Shown here: piece by piece, positions 38,779-48,285 of the stretch | Layout: each line of letters starts with the position of its first letter | How positions within the stretch are numbered: the first letter of the stretch is position 1 | NCBI RefSeq assembly: GCF_001654965.1 | Contig: NZ_LXEV01000034.1 | Location: 62,001 to 126,000 of the forward strand | DNA length: 64,000 bases | Direction of reading: 5' to 3' | Source: Proteus hauseri ATCC 700826 | GTDB lineage: Bacteria > Pseudomonadota > Gammaproteobacteria > Enterobacterales > Enterobacteriaceae | The notes under the pieces: generated by a model | What the model saw: the letters and a program-made list of their open reading frames with translations, nothing else | The model's database searches: none | Told to the model about the DNA's origin: nothing | Program-made: the position numbers and the translations under genes

Positions 38779-39798
38779 ATGTTTAACTTAAATTATTTCA
38801 AAGCAGATTCATCAACCTTTATTATCAAATCCGTTAACGGCAAAATTCGCCAGCAAGGTAAAGGACTGAGTTTTTGGTATAACGCGGCGACTACCTCAAT
38901 TGCAGCATTACCTTTAAACGCACAAGAAGCCCCTTTTATCTTTAATTTTCAAACTGCGGACTACCAAGGTTTACGCATTCAAGGACAGATCTCTTTTCAA
39001 GTGAAAGAACCTGAAAAAGCGGCTGAAGTACTCAATTTTAACTTAAGTAAAAATGGCAAATCGTATGCCTCAGAAGATCCACTAAAATTAAGTGATCGTG
39101 TGGTACGTATCGCTCAAACTTTAATTCAGGCAAAAATTCAAAGTACTCCACTACGAGAAGCCTTGTTGTTGAGTCAATCTTTAGTCTCTTTTGTGATGTC
39201 ACAACTTGTACAGCATCCGTCATTAGATGCATTAGGAATAGCTATTCTTGATGTCTCTATTGCGGCAATTACACCTTCACCAGAAACATTAAAAGCATTA
39301 GAAGCCCAAGCAAGAGAATCGCTACTTAAAGAAGCGGATGACGCTATTTATGCACGCCGTAAATTTTCAGTAGAACAAGAACGCACCATTAAAGAAGCTG
39401 AGCTAGAAACTGACTTATCGGTACAACGTAAAAGACAAGAAATCGAAGAAGCGCGATTAGAAAACGAGCGTGCGCTATTACGTGAACAAGCAGAAATTGA
39501 AAAAGAGCGATTAGAAGCCAAAGTCAATGCAGAAGCTAAACGTAAAGAATTAGTCGCTTTAAGTGCTGAAAACCAACGTACACAATCACAAGCCGATGCC
39601 TATGCCATTGAGGCAACAATGCGTGCTTACCGTGAATTACCCGTTGAAAATCTAAAAGCCATGGCATTAGCCAAAATGGATTCTCAGCAATTAATGGCAA
39701 TGGCATTTGAAACCTTAGCGCTTAATTCAGGAAAAATTGGTGAATTAAATATTACCCCTGACCTCTTCAGCCAATTTATGAAAAAAGGAAACAAATAA
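38779..39798 (+). CDS. SPFH/band-7 domain protein
   Basis: 339 residues from the ATG at 38779 behind GGAG. The N-terminal 200 residues form an SPFH-like domain (FNFQTADYQGLRIQGQISFQ, ..., LGIAILDVSIAAITPSPETL) and residues 205-305 a long charged coiled coil (EAELETDLSVQRKRQEIEEA). There is no clear membrane span. SPFH proteins form membrane-associated rings or scaffolds; here it is coupled by a one-base overlap to an NAD-kinase-like gene. Confidence 0.85.
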   Translation: MFNLNYFKADSSTFIIKSVNGKIRQQGKGLSFWYNAATTSIAALPLNAQEAPFIFNFQTADYQGLRIQGQISFQVKEPEKAAEVLNFNLSKNGKSYASEDPLKLSDRVVRIAQTLIQAKIQSTPLREALLLSQSLVSFVMSQLVQHPSLDALGIAILDVSIAAITPSPETLKALEAQARESLLKEADDAIYARRKFSVEQERTIKEAELETDLSVQRKRQEIEEARLENERALLREQAEIEKERLEAKVNAEAKRKELVALSAENQRTQSQADAYAIEATMRAYRELPVENLKAMALAKMDSQQLMAMAFETLALNSGKIGELNITPDLFSQFMKKGNK

Positions 39799-40727
39799 TG
39801 GAAAATAATAAAGAGGTTAGATTTGTGCTTGTGATGCGCAAAAGCCGCCTACAGGAATTAATTGAACGCTTCAACACTTGGTCACAAGCCAAGTTTTATT
39901 TAGAACATAACAATGTTGAGGTAAAGGATTACCTCAACGAACATAATTTGTATCAAAAACAGTTAACTGAAGCAGAATTAATTCTCAAATCATTTGGTCG
40001 TTTTCAATTATTGGAAAGAACGTTATTACCTAGCTATCAATTCGCTGCTCACGATATTGTGGTCGTTATTGGTCAAGATGGGCTTGTGGCTAACACACTA
40101 AAATATCTTACGGGACAACCAGTTATTGCCATAAATCCAGACCCATCGCGCTGGGATGGCAAACTGCTGCCATTTGAAATTGGACAATTAAAACAAACTG
40201 TTATTAATACGCTAAATGAGAAAATGCCTTTTAAAGCAGTCACTTTTGCCCAAGCAACAACTAACGATGGTCAATCGCTATTAGCAGTAAATGACCTCTT
40301 TATTGGTCCTAAAAGCCACACTTCAGCGCGTTATATTTTGCAATGGGAAGGTGCGAAAGAAGCACAGTCATCTTCGGGGATTATTGTTTCAACTGGATTA
40401 GGCTCAACAGGCTGGTTTCAGTCTATTTTAGCGGGCGCGATGGCGATTACAGGCAACACCTCGCACCCTTTTTTACAAGGATTTAGTTGGGGAGATAAAA
40501 AACTACAATTTAGTGTCAGAGAGCCCTTTCCAAGTAAAACAACTGGCATCGCCCTTACTTTTGGCACTATTGATGCAAATTCTCCTTTAGAATTAGAATC
40601 GCTAATGCCAGAAAATGGCATTATTTTCTCTGATGGTATTGAAGACGACTATTTACAATTTAATGCAGGTTGTATCGCAAGCATCGGTATTGCTGATATA
40701 CAAGGGCAACTGATTAGCCCTAAATAA
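39798..40727 (+). CDS. NAD-kinase/diacylglycerol-kinase-fold protein
   Basis: 309 residues. The fold resembles ATP-NAD kinase: VVVIGQDGLVANTLKYLTGQ stands where NadK has the GGDG motif (first Gly-Gly changed to Gly-Gln), followed by PVIAINPDPSRWDG, NDLFIGPKSHTSARYIL and IVSTGLGSTGWFQSILAG (NadK-like STGxGSTGW). It may phosphorylate NAD or a related compound, or only bind it. The link with an NrtR-type regulator supports NAD metabolism. The first 60 residues are an extra helical segment. Confidence 0.82.
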   Translation: MENNKEVRFVLVMRKSRLQELIERFNTWSQAKFYLEHNNVEVKDYLNEHNLYQKQLTEAELILKSFGRFQLLERTLLPSYQFAAHDIVVVIGQDGLVANTLKYLTGQPVIAINPDPSRWDGKLLPFEIGQLKQTVINTLNEKMPFKAVTFAQATTNDGQSLLAVNDLFIGPKSHTSARYILQWEGAKEAQSSSGIIVSTGLGSTGWFQSILAGAMAITGNTSHPFLQGFSWGDKKLQFSVREPFPSKTTGIALTFGTIDANSPLELESLMPENGIIFSDGIEDDYLQFNAGCIASIGIADIQGQLISPK

Positions 40728-42000
40728 TATCAAAGCTTGCATTATTGCTAATTAAACACGCTAATTGCGAATACTAATATCAGTGCAATGACAACGATAT
40801 CACTTTGAACCAAAGATAAACCTTTTAGCCAAACGCTATCTCAATCAAGCAAAGTTAACACAAGTTAAGTATTGAAATTATTCAAATGGAAATTTTAAAA
40901 GCAAAATATTTAAGTTTATTTAGTAACGTATTAGACAATCATAACAGAAAAATAATTATAAAAATCAATATTCAATTAAAGGCTTTTTATAATAAATATT
41001 TTTTAGATAATAAATAATGAAAAAAATGAAACAATGGTCATTAAATTATATAAAAAAACAAAAATATATTAAAAATAAAAACTAATAACGCATAACAACA
41101 ATAACTATATTAAATTTAATTTAGACTCACTAATAAAATAAAGATATATAATAAATAACCTTTCATTTACATTTATTTAACATGGTTGATCTGGATCATA
41201 AAATAAATAAGATCTTATTTTTACCTTTCTAAAATATATTTAAACACATAACAACCTCACTTGAATTAATAATAACTACTGTTTCAATCATTAATATATA
41301 AAGACCAATAAGAATAAATACGTAATTAAGGTCTTATTAAGATTATCTTTATAGGAATTAATATATCTAATGATAGAAAACCTATTTAATCATTTGCAAT
41401 TGGTTCATTAAAAGTCAAAAAATAGTATTTAATATAAAAAAATAAACAAAAATAGAAATATAAATCTAAATAAACACAAATTTAAGTTTAATTACGCCAG
41501 AATACACGTAGAAAGACATAATAAAAACTAAACAAAATCAATCAAAAAAACCTTAATTTAATAAAAAAACACAATAAAGCATAAATATTTCTTATGCTTC
41601 ATTTTGTGAGCATAAAAACCTATGAGAATATTCTTATGCAAAATCTTATATTTATTCGTTAAATTAGCCTCCGTACTCTCATTAAGAGTAAAAAAATAAG
41701 TATTTTAATTAGTAATAAAAACCCAGTCTTAATTTTTTAATTTCAAAGTAATGGATGTATTAACTCCACTTACTTTCTTATAAAGAATATTGAGAAAATA
41801 TAAATTAATAAATTTTACGTCATAACTGGAATATAAAATCTAATTTATTAGACACTTAATCTTTAAGCTGAATAATTTTCTATCAATTCATTTTAAAGAT
41901 GTGCTTTTCATTATTAATTAAACATAAATAAAAATTTCTTTCTGCTTTAATTGCTTGAAAGATACCCGCTCTATTATAGATAATCATTAAAGGATACTGT
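40728..42000. other. A+T-rich gene-free region upstream of ecpA
   Basis: About 1.27 kb, extremely A+T-rich, with no credible gene. An ecpR-type LuxR regulator, which precedes ecpA in E. coli, is not found here. It contains an FNR-like dyad TTGATCTGGATCAT (41186-41199) and a perfect 16-bp palindrome AAATAAGATCTTATTT (41205-41220). The promoter of the fimbrial operon should lie near the right end, where TTGAAA occurs about 50 bp before ecpA. Confidence 0.5.
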
Positions 42001-42600
42001 ATGAAAAAGCTGACATTAGCCGTTCTTGCTGTTGCTATTATGGGTGCGACTACCCTTGCTCAAGCAGACACTCGTAAAGCCCAAGCTGTTGCTTCATGGG
42101 ATGCAAAAGCAATTAAAGATACTCAAAGTATGTTAGTTGTAACACCATTAAAATCATTAACTTTTAATTACGCTGAAGGTGTTAAAAGCTTTAATACTCA
42201 AGATGGTGCTTTTGATATCACAATCCAAGGTCAAGAAAAAGCAACTGATTTTAAATTAACTTCAAAAATCATCAGCGACACTTTAACTCGTGCTGCAGAT
42301 GACAGCGAATTAACAGTTGGCGTTAAATGGAATGGTGCTGAATTAAGCAAAACAACAGATACCACTATGGTTGACGTTGCAGCTGGTACCACAGCAGGTC
42401 TGGACTTCTTAGCACAAGACGGTGCTTACAACGGTAAAGACCGTGTTAGTGGTCAAGGCCAATTTGCTTTCAATATCGCTTCTGCAAAAGTCGCCGGTGC
42501 TGACGCTAAATTTGCTGATTTAGCTGATGGTTACTGGGATGGCGATGTAAAAGTGCAATTCACTGCAACTTGGGAAGGTGACTTCACTAAAGCTCCATAA
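42001..42600 (+). CDS. ecpA: E. coli common pilus-type major pilin
   Basis: 199 residues with a signal peptide (cut near TTLAQA/DTRKA). The mature part follows EcpA (MatB) closely: AQAVASWDAKAIKDTQSMLV, VTPLKSLTFNYAEGVKSFN, DFKLTSKIISDTLTR and a final YWDGDVKVQFTATWEGDF. It belongs to the alpha-fimbriae built by the alternate chaperone-usher pathway. First gene of ecpABCD; AAAGGAT precedes the ATG. The larger gap to ecpB (75 bp) fits higher pilin expression. Confidence 0.93.
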   Translation: MKKLTLAVLAVAIMGATTLAQADTRKAQAVASWDAKAIKDTQSMLVVTPLKSLTFNYAEGVKSFNTQDGAFDITIQGQEKATDFKLTSKIISDTLTRAADDSELTVGVKWNGAELSKTTDTTMVDVAAGTTAGLDFLAQDGAYNGKDRVSGQGQFAFNIASAKVAGADAKFADLADGYWDGDVKVQFTATWEGDFTKAP

Positions 42601-42675
42601 GTTATAAATCAACTAACGTATTTTATTAATGCAATAAGGGATGAGCGAATATTCGCTCTCCCTGAAGGATTCGTG

Positions 42676-43362
42676 ATGAAAAAAATAATATTAGCGTGTT
42701 TGAGTCCTTTATTTTTTTATAGTCATTTCGCAGCAGCTATTCATGTTGGGGCCATTACTGAAATGATGACCTCTGACCAAACGATCCTAGCTAAAGAAAT
42801 TGAAAATAATGTCGATCAAGCGCGTTTAGTTGGCTTATCTATTGAGCGAGTTTCATCGCCATTAGAAAATGGTCAAGTTATTCCGATGGACAATAACGAA
42901 CTACTTTCTTCTCCGGCTAATTTAATTTTACCGGGTAAAACCACTGAGAGTTTTAAGATCTTCTATAAAGGCCCCGCTGACAATCAAGAACGTTATTATC
43001 GTTTAGTTTGGCGTGATGATCCCGTCACTGAAGATGGATCAACCCAAAATAAAAAATCAGCCACTGCGACGACCTCTGCCACTATCAGCACCATATTAGT
43101 GGTCGCGCCTCGCCAAGAAAATTTTAGCTACCGTTTCGATAAAGAAAAACGCGTAGTCTACAACACCGGTAATAGTGCATTTCGTACTGTAGCCACCGGG
43201 GATTGTATGCCCAATGCCGTCACTCGTAATGAAAACAATCGTTGCAATGAACGCTACTACGTGATGCCTGGCTTAGGCGTGAAATTACAACAAGTCGATG
43301 TGCAAAGTAAGAAAGCCACTGTCGGTATTTGGCATAAAGAAGACTTTATCATTGTGAATTAA
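42676..43362 (+). CDS. ecpB: Periplasmic fimbrial chaperone EcpB
   Basis: 228 residues with a signal peptide (about 1-20). The chaperone-like beta-sandwich shows LPGKTTESFKIFYKGPADNQ and ERYYRLVWRDDP, then ILVVAPRQENFSYRF and VYNTGNSAFRTVATGDC. The Cys pair in the second domain is typical of EcpB/EcpE. It should cap EcpA subunits before delivery to the usher. The ATG at 42676 is preferred over the adjacent GTG because AAGGA sits six bases upstream. Confidence 0.92.
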   Translation: MKKIILACLSPLFFYSHFAAAIHVGAITEMMTSDQTILAKEIENNVDQARLVGLSIERVSSPLENGQVIPMDNNELLSSPANLILPGKTTESFKIFYKGPADNQERYYRLVWRDDPVTEDGSTQNKKSATATTSATISTILVVAPRQENFSYRFDKEKRVVYNTGNSAFRTVATGDCMPNAVTRNENNRCNERYYVMPGLGVKLQQVDVQSKKATVGIWHKEDFIIVN

Positions 43363-43397
43363 TTTTATTTTTTATTTTTATTTTATAAGGATTACTT

Positions 43398-45905
43398 GTG
43401 CGTAAATCCATGGTGGCACTGGGTATTGCTATATGCCTATTGTCTGAGAATACATATAGCCAAACCAATTTAAAGATTGGTCAGTATATTATTCCGAGTG
43501 TCTTCGCCACTGCCTTGGAAGAGGGGATGACAATCCCCGTTTACTTACGTTACGATCTTTCACAGCAATCTGTGTTGGAAGAGCAAAGCCGTAATAAAAT
43601 TGCCGATGCCCTCGTGGTACTAAAAGATAATAATATTGCGATTAGTTCCGTTACACCGACCTTTGATGCTGATGATGCACAAATCGCGTCGATCAACGAA
43701 AATGTGGTTCAATTATTAAGTGCTCTGAAAGATAAGCAATTTGATCAGAGCAGTAAAATTGTCCTCTCTCCTGATGCTTCGCTTAATTTTGATTTAAACT
43801 CCTTTATCATGACATTGGACGTCAATGAGGCGGGCCTTGCAACGCAAGTGAAAACCCGTACTGAAATGTTGGGAGAATCAACGGTTAGAAATGTTTCTGC
43901 TGTTACAACGTATGATTTAGGGGTTTACAACAATCAGCTTAAAAGTCAAAAAGACAATACCAACAGTTACTTATCTATTGATAGTATTGTAAGTTTTGCT
44001 GAAAACCACTTAAACCTCAGCGCAACCGCTTACGGTTTGGGCACCGCTAATCAAAGCTTTGATTTTTATCGCGCGATGTTTGAACGTGATTTTAATGGCC
44101 GCCGTTTGGCTTTTGGTCTATTAAATACTTGGAATCTGCAATCACTCGCCAGTATGTCAGCACTTAATAGCAGCAAAGTGTATGGGATAAGCTACGGTAA
44201 TAACGCCTCATCTAAGATCAGTAATTCTCAACTTTCACTCACACCGATCACCGTGTTCTTACCTAGTGCAGGTGAAGTACGCGTTTATCGCGATGGTAAA
44301 TTAGTCAGCATTCAAAATTTCCCAATGGGGAGCTTCGAAGTAGATACTTCACAGCTTCCTTTTGGTATTTATGAGGTGGATGTTGAAGTGGTTATTGACG
44401 GTAAAGTGCGTTCAAAACAGCGCCAAACCGTGAATAAATCCTACAATATGCGTGGCGCCACACTGAATCAATTTCGTTGGGAACTGTTTTCTGGTTATGT
44501 TGATTATAAAAAACGCGTTAGAAAAAATAATAATGAATACACGACCAGCAATGGCGATAACACATGGTTAGTTGGGGGAGCTGGCTCCGTAACATTAGGG
44601 GTATTCTCTGGGCTAAATTTACAGGCTTCGACCTATGCTTTTGATAATATTGCTGTTTTAGAAAGCAATACGAATCTGCAATTAACCGATACTTTATCCA
44701 CCAGCTGGCAATCGATGATCGCCAAAGATGGTAGTCATCGTAATATTTTAACCGCGGCATATTCTTTACCCAAAAGCTTGGGTTCATTGTGGGTCAATAA
44801 AGAACGAGGAAGCATGAAAGATGATTTCCCAATGTATGATTCCAATAACTACTCTTTTGGTACCACGCTGAATTTCACGCAATTTTGGGAATACGCAGGC
44901 TCAATTACTTATTCTTATACCAAAGATTTACGTGACCAAAACAAATCAAAAAGCTTTGAATATTCAACCTCTTTATACACCGGTCGTTATGGTTCAATGA
45001 GTTTACGTGCCGGCGTTCAGCGTTATCATTACGATAACCAAAACAGCACCAATGAAAAATATATCACCCTCGATTTCTCATTACCTTTAGCCACTTGGCT
45101 CAGTGCGGGGGTTTCTTCGAGCAATGGTAACGTCCGTGGCGAACTTTCTGCCTCGAAAAACTTTGAAGACTCGGCTATTCGCAGTGCAGGGCTTTCTGTT
45201 TCAACACTTTTACATGATAAAGATGGTGCAGATAGCGATTTTGCTGTGAATGGCTATGGCATGTTTGATACGAAATATAGCGCCGGTACCTTAACCATGA
45301 ATCGCCCAAGTAATGACCGACTCAATACCACATTGACCGCCAGAGGCTCATTTGCATACAGCGACATGAATTTCTCCGCCAGTGGCAAACAAGAAAATGC
45401 CGGTGTGATTGTAAAAACAGGTATTGATGGCAAAGGGAATATTGCGGCTAATGTGAATGGTCAACGCTTTATTCTTTCTGGTAATAATAACTTTATTCCG
45501 TTATCGCCTTATGGCACTTATAAAATTGAATTACTGAATGATAAAAATAGTGAAGACAGTTTTGATATCGCCTCTGGCCGAGTGAAAAATGTGGTGCTTT
45601 ATCCTGGTAACGTCGCAGTTCATCAACCAGAATTAAAACAAATGGTCACCGTATTTGGCCGCTTAAAAACCCCTGATGGAAAATTGTTAGCCAGTGCACA
45701 AGTGCGTAATCACATTGGGCGTACACAAACCGATACTCAAGGGCAATTTGCGATGGACGTTGATAAGCGTTATCCAGTAATTTCATTGCAACAAGACGAC
45801 AAACAAATCTGTGAGGCAGAGCTTGATCTTTCTTCAGCCCGTGGCGTGTTATGGGTAGGGGATATTATTTGTGACCCTCAAACTATTTTAGCGAGTCGAG
45901 ATTAA
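43398..45905 (+). CDS. ecpC: Outer-membrane fimbrial usher EcpC
   Basis: 835 residues, alternate chaperone-usher family. A signal peptide is followed by an N-terminal chaperone-binding region, a long beta-barrel (about 200-680, with GEVRYVYRDGKLVS-like GEVRVYRDGKLVSIQNFPMG in the plug) and a C-terminal domain (VTVFGRLKTPDGKLLASAQV). It exports and assembles the pilus subunits. The start is GTG with AAGGA upstream. It is directly followed by ecpD. Its last 250 bp have a decayed copy at 52929. Confidence 0.93.
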   Translation: MRKSMVALGIAICLLSENTYSQTNLKIGQYIIPSVFATALEEGMTIPVYLRYDLSQQSVLEEQSRNKIADALVVLKDNNIAISSVTPTFDADDAQIASINENVVQLLSALKDKQFDQSSKIVLSPDASLNFDLNSFIMTLDVNEAGLATQVKTRTEMLGESTVRNVSAVTTYDLGVYNNQLKSQKDNTNSYLSIDSIVSFAENHLNLSATAYGLGTANQSFDFYRAMFERDFNGRRLAFGLLNTWNLQSLASMSALNSSKVYGISYGNNASSKISNSQLSLTPITVFLPSAGEVRVYRDGKLVSIQNFPMGSFEVDTSQLPFGIYEVDVEVVIDGKVRSKQRQTVNKSYNMRGATLNQFRWELFSGYVDYKKRVRKNNNEYTTSNGDNTWLVGGAGSVTLGVFSGLNLQASTYAFDNIAVLESNTNLQLTDTLSTSWQSMIAKDGSHRNILTAAYSLPKSLGSLWVNKERGSMKDDFPMYDSNNYSFGTTLNFTQFWEYAGSITYSYTKDLRDQNKSKSFEYSTSLYTGRYGSMSLRAGVQRYHYDNQNSTNEKYITLDFSLPLATWLSAGVSSSNGNVRGELSASKNFEDSAIRSAGLSVSTLLHDKDGADSDFAVNGYGMFDTKYSAGTLTMNRPSNDRLNTTLTARGSFAYSDMNFSASGKQENAGVIVKTGIDGKGNIAANVNGQRFILSGNNNFIPLSPYGTYKIELLNDKNSEDSFDIASGRVKNVVLYPGNVAVHQPELKQMVTVFGRLKTPDGKLLASAQVRNHIGRTQTDTQGQFAMDVDKRYPVISLQQDDKQICEAELDLSSARGVLWVGDIICDPQTILASRD

Positions 45906-45918
45906 AGGAAACAATGTT

Positions 45919-47493
45919 ATGTTAAAAGCTTGCCTATTTTTAATGCTGACTCTCTTTTCTACATTTTCTTATAGTGCTGTTACTTATAAAAACAGCATCG
46001 TGTTTATTGAAAACAATATTGATAATGAATATTTCATTACACCTAAAACCACTGACCCACGTTTTAGTGGCGCTAACGTATTTACCAAATACAGTGCAAC
46101 TAACCAACTCAGCTTGGGCTATATGGGATATGGAGGTTCTATTCCTCTTTATAATTACTTTGATATTTGGTTAGAAAACTCCCCCATTAAAATGCCATTT
46201 ATTGGTAACCGTTGTTGGAGAACCTATAAAGATTGTCCTGCTGATGGTGTGCAAAGACCTCAACAGATGCTAAATGATGGTATGTACCGTGCTTATATGA
46301 ATACCCACGGTGGTGAAGCAGGTATTCCTCGTGGTATTTTTTCTGACTCTTTTTATCAGTATATACGACAACTTCCTATTGGCGCGGTAGAGCTTTTTAA
46401 CTATTTTTCCTGTTATACCAAAAAAGATTATAACCCTTCATTAGGTGAAACTTGTCGTTCTGTTAAAGGGACTGTTTATGAACAAAGTTTTGCCATCACC
46501 AAAGAAGGACATATCAAATTAAAATCCACCAATGCCTTACAAGAGATTTTTGTTGATAGCGAAGGTAATGCAATATTAGGTTTAGGATCTAAATTTTGTG
46601 ATTTAGGTAAAGATGAAGTTATTTGCAAAATGGTTGATTATAACTTTTCAGGCTCTGCGTTCTCGAGCATGTATTTATCGATGAAAGTCGATACAGCAAC
46701 ATTAAAATTCACACCTGCTCCGTCTGATATTTACCTTTCTTCCGCAGGTGTAGCGCCTCTTTACTATTACTCATCCACAACATCTGTACCTTTATTAATG
46801 AAAATAGGTGATGGGGGTGTTTACGTTCACTTTAAAAAGAGCTTTCTTAAGAAGTTAATTCAAAGAAACGTAGATTTATCAAAAAGTCAGGACTTATTTA
46901 CTTTTAGTTTTACCAATACAGCAGTACCCCAGTCTGGCTTTTATGAATTTACGCCCTCTAATACCATTATTATTAAGCCACGTGATTATGGTGTGAGTAT
47001 TGTTTCTAAAGACTTAGTGAATAAACCTTATCGTGAAGGGAAAGTGGGAAATAAAGCCCCTCCTCTCATCTTCGATTACATCATTACCACGAGTGCATTT
47101 CGTCAAGCTGATAAAATTACCGCATCGGTTGAAGGCCCACAAACTACCATTAGAGGTCAGCCTTATTGCTTGTTTACCTCAAAAGATAAAAAGATAAACG
47201 TACCATTTTCAGCTTATCTTTCTTATACCAGTCAAAATGGGCAAAAAATATCAGCAAGAAGTGCCTGTAATAATGCTCCTGTAGATCTTAAAGATGCATT
47301 ATGGGCACAAACTACATGGCCTGAACCTTATCAATCAGAAGGTTCTTTTTACCGCACCGATTTACAGCTCTCGTTTCCAATGGATGAAGGTGTTTCGCTA
47401 TTTTCATTGGAAGGTGAAGATTGGTTAGGCGTAGTAGAAGCCAGTGGCTACGTAAATGTATTTGCCGAATGGACGGGTCCTGACGTTCACTAA
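45919..47493 (+). CDS. ecpD: Fimbrial tip adhesin EcpD
   Basis: 524 residues with a signal peptide (MLKACLFLMLTLFSTFSYSA). Length and position match EcpD, the large tip subunit with an N-terminal adhesin domain and a C-terminal pilin-like domain (KINVPFSAYLSYTSQNGQKI, ..., VNVFAEWTGPDV). Cysteines in CWRTYKDC, CYTKKDY, GETC and others probably form disulphides. It is the last intact gene of this operon: no ecpE follows, unlike in E. coli. Fourteen bases after ecpC. Confidence 0.9.
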   Translation: MLKACLFLMLTLFSTFSYSAVTYKNSIVFIENNIDNEYFITPKTTDPRFSGANVFTKYSATNQLSLGYMGYGGSIPLYNYFDIWLENSPIKMPFIGNRCWRTYKDCPADGVQRPQQMLNDGMYRAYMNTHGGEAGIPRGIFSDSFYQYIRQLPIGAVELFNYFSCYTKKDYNPSLGETCRSVKGTVYEQSFAITKEGHIKLKSTNALQEIFVDSEGNAILGLGSKFCDLGKDEVICKMVDYNFSGSAFSSMYLSMKVDTATLKFTPAPSDIYLSSAGVAPLYYYSSTTSVPLLMKIGDGGVYVHFKKSFLKKLIQRNVDLSKSQDLFTFSFTNTAVPQSGFYEFTPSNTIIIKPRDYGVSIVSKDLVNKPYREGKVGNKAPPLIFDYIITTSAFRQADKITASVEGPQTTIRGQPYCLFTSKDKKINVPFSAYLSYTSQNGQKISARSACNNAPVDLKDALWAQTTWPEPYQSEGSFYRTDLQLSFPMDEGVSLFSLEGEDWLGVVEASGYVNVFAEWTGPDVH

Positions 47494-47502
47494 AAATAGG
47501 TT

Positions 47503-47538
47503 GAAGAGCAGACGCATATCCTTATGCATCTGCTCTTC
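47503..47538 (+). terminator. Long hairpin after ecpD
   Basis: A 16-bp stem GAAGAGCAGACGCATA / TATGCATCTGCTCTTC with one mismatch and a TCCT loop, 10 bp after the ecpD stop. The T-run is weak, but the stability suggests it ends the operon. Confidence 0.8.
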
Positions 47539-47657
47539 TATTGCCGTTATCAACATCCATTGTTTTAACGTACTGCTGTCTTGATACCATCCTTAGCTTA
47601 TTTCCTTACTCAACGCCAACAGTGCAATCCTTGCATATCGCGTTAATACTAGAAAAA

Positions 47658-47996
47658 TCACCGAATACCTTGGTGTTCAAGACTAAAATGATTACCATCG
47701 GGGTAAGAAAAATGCCCTCCCCAAGTTCCACCTAATGAGCACCAATATTCCCCTAAAGGACGATAAGCCTCACTTTGTGTTTGATACACCCCATTGATAA
47801 ATAGATTAAAATCTATCGCTAATCGTTGAGTGTGCAAACTTTGCCGAATTCCTTTTCCATTTTTTGCATTCCATTGAGATTGCTGCGCCGTTCGATAAGC
47901 TTCGCCAAAGGTTAATCCATATCCATTAGATTGAGCCCATAAAATTAGCTTAGCCACCATAACAGTAAATTGTTGCTGCTTATCACTTAGTGTCAT
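47658..47996 (-). CDS. Phage-type endolysin, peptidase M15 family
   Basis: 112 residues. The M15 zinc-peptidase pattern is present: GIRQSLHTQRLAIDFNLF carries the first His and the Asp ligands, and PDGNHFSLEH supplies the catalytic Glu region and last His. It cleaves peptide cross-links of peptidoglycan. The start at 47996 has GGGAAAAG just upstream and overlaps the holin gene by 14 bp, the usual compact lysis arrangement. No other phage structural gene is near. Confidence 0.88.
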   Translation of the reverse strand: MTLSDKQQQFTVMVAKLILWAQSNGYGLTFGEAYRTAQQSQWNAKNGKGIRQSLHTQRLAIDFNLFINGVYQTQSEAYRPLGEYWCSLGGTWGGHFSYPDGNHFSLEHQGIR

Positions 47997-48285
47997 CTTT
48001 TCCCTTCCCTGAGAACAGTTGATTACCACGTTTACGTAGCCAGATTTCAACTAACTGATAGCCCGCAATTCCCAGCGCAGAACCAATTCCCAACACCGCG
48101 ATAGGATTAATACCCGGCCATAAGATAAGCAATGCACCAGCAACAACAGAAACTGCCGAGCCTAAAATAATTCTGCCTATAAATAAGCGTAACGTGATAG
48201 TTTCGTTAGCAACTAGCATTTTACCTAAAGCAATAAAAACACCAACGATAACTAACGATATCAGTGTGTGATCATATTCATCCAT
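47983..48285 (-). CDS. Phage-type holin
   Basis: 100 residues from the ATG at 48285 (GAGG upstream); an open frame continues to 48381 but without support. Three hydrophobic spans are visible (SLVIVGVFIALGKML, RIILGSAVSVVAGALLILW, AVLGIGSALGIAGYQLVEIW) and a charged C-terminus (RKRGNQLFSGKGKDDTK), as in class I holins. It would let the endolysin reach the periplasm. Confidence 0.82.
   Translation of the reverse strand: MDEYDHTLISLVIVGVFIALGKMLVANETITLRLFIGRIILGSAVSVVAGALLILWPGINPIAVLGIGSALGIAGYQLVEIWLRKRGNQLFSGKGKDDTK

Noticed and set aside
47541-47735. 64-residue reading frame after ecpD
   Set aside because: It overlaps the end of the M15 endolysin gene on the other strand and has no coding features.
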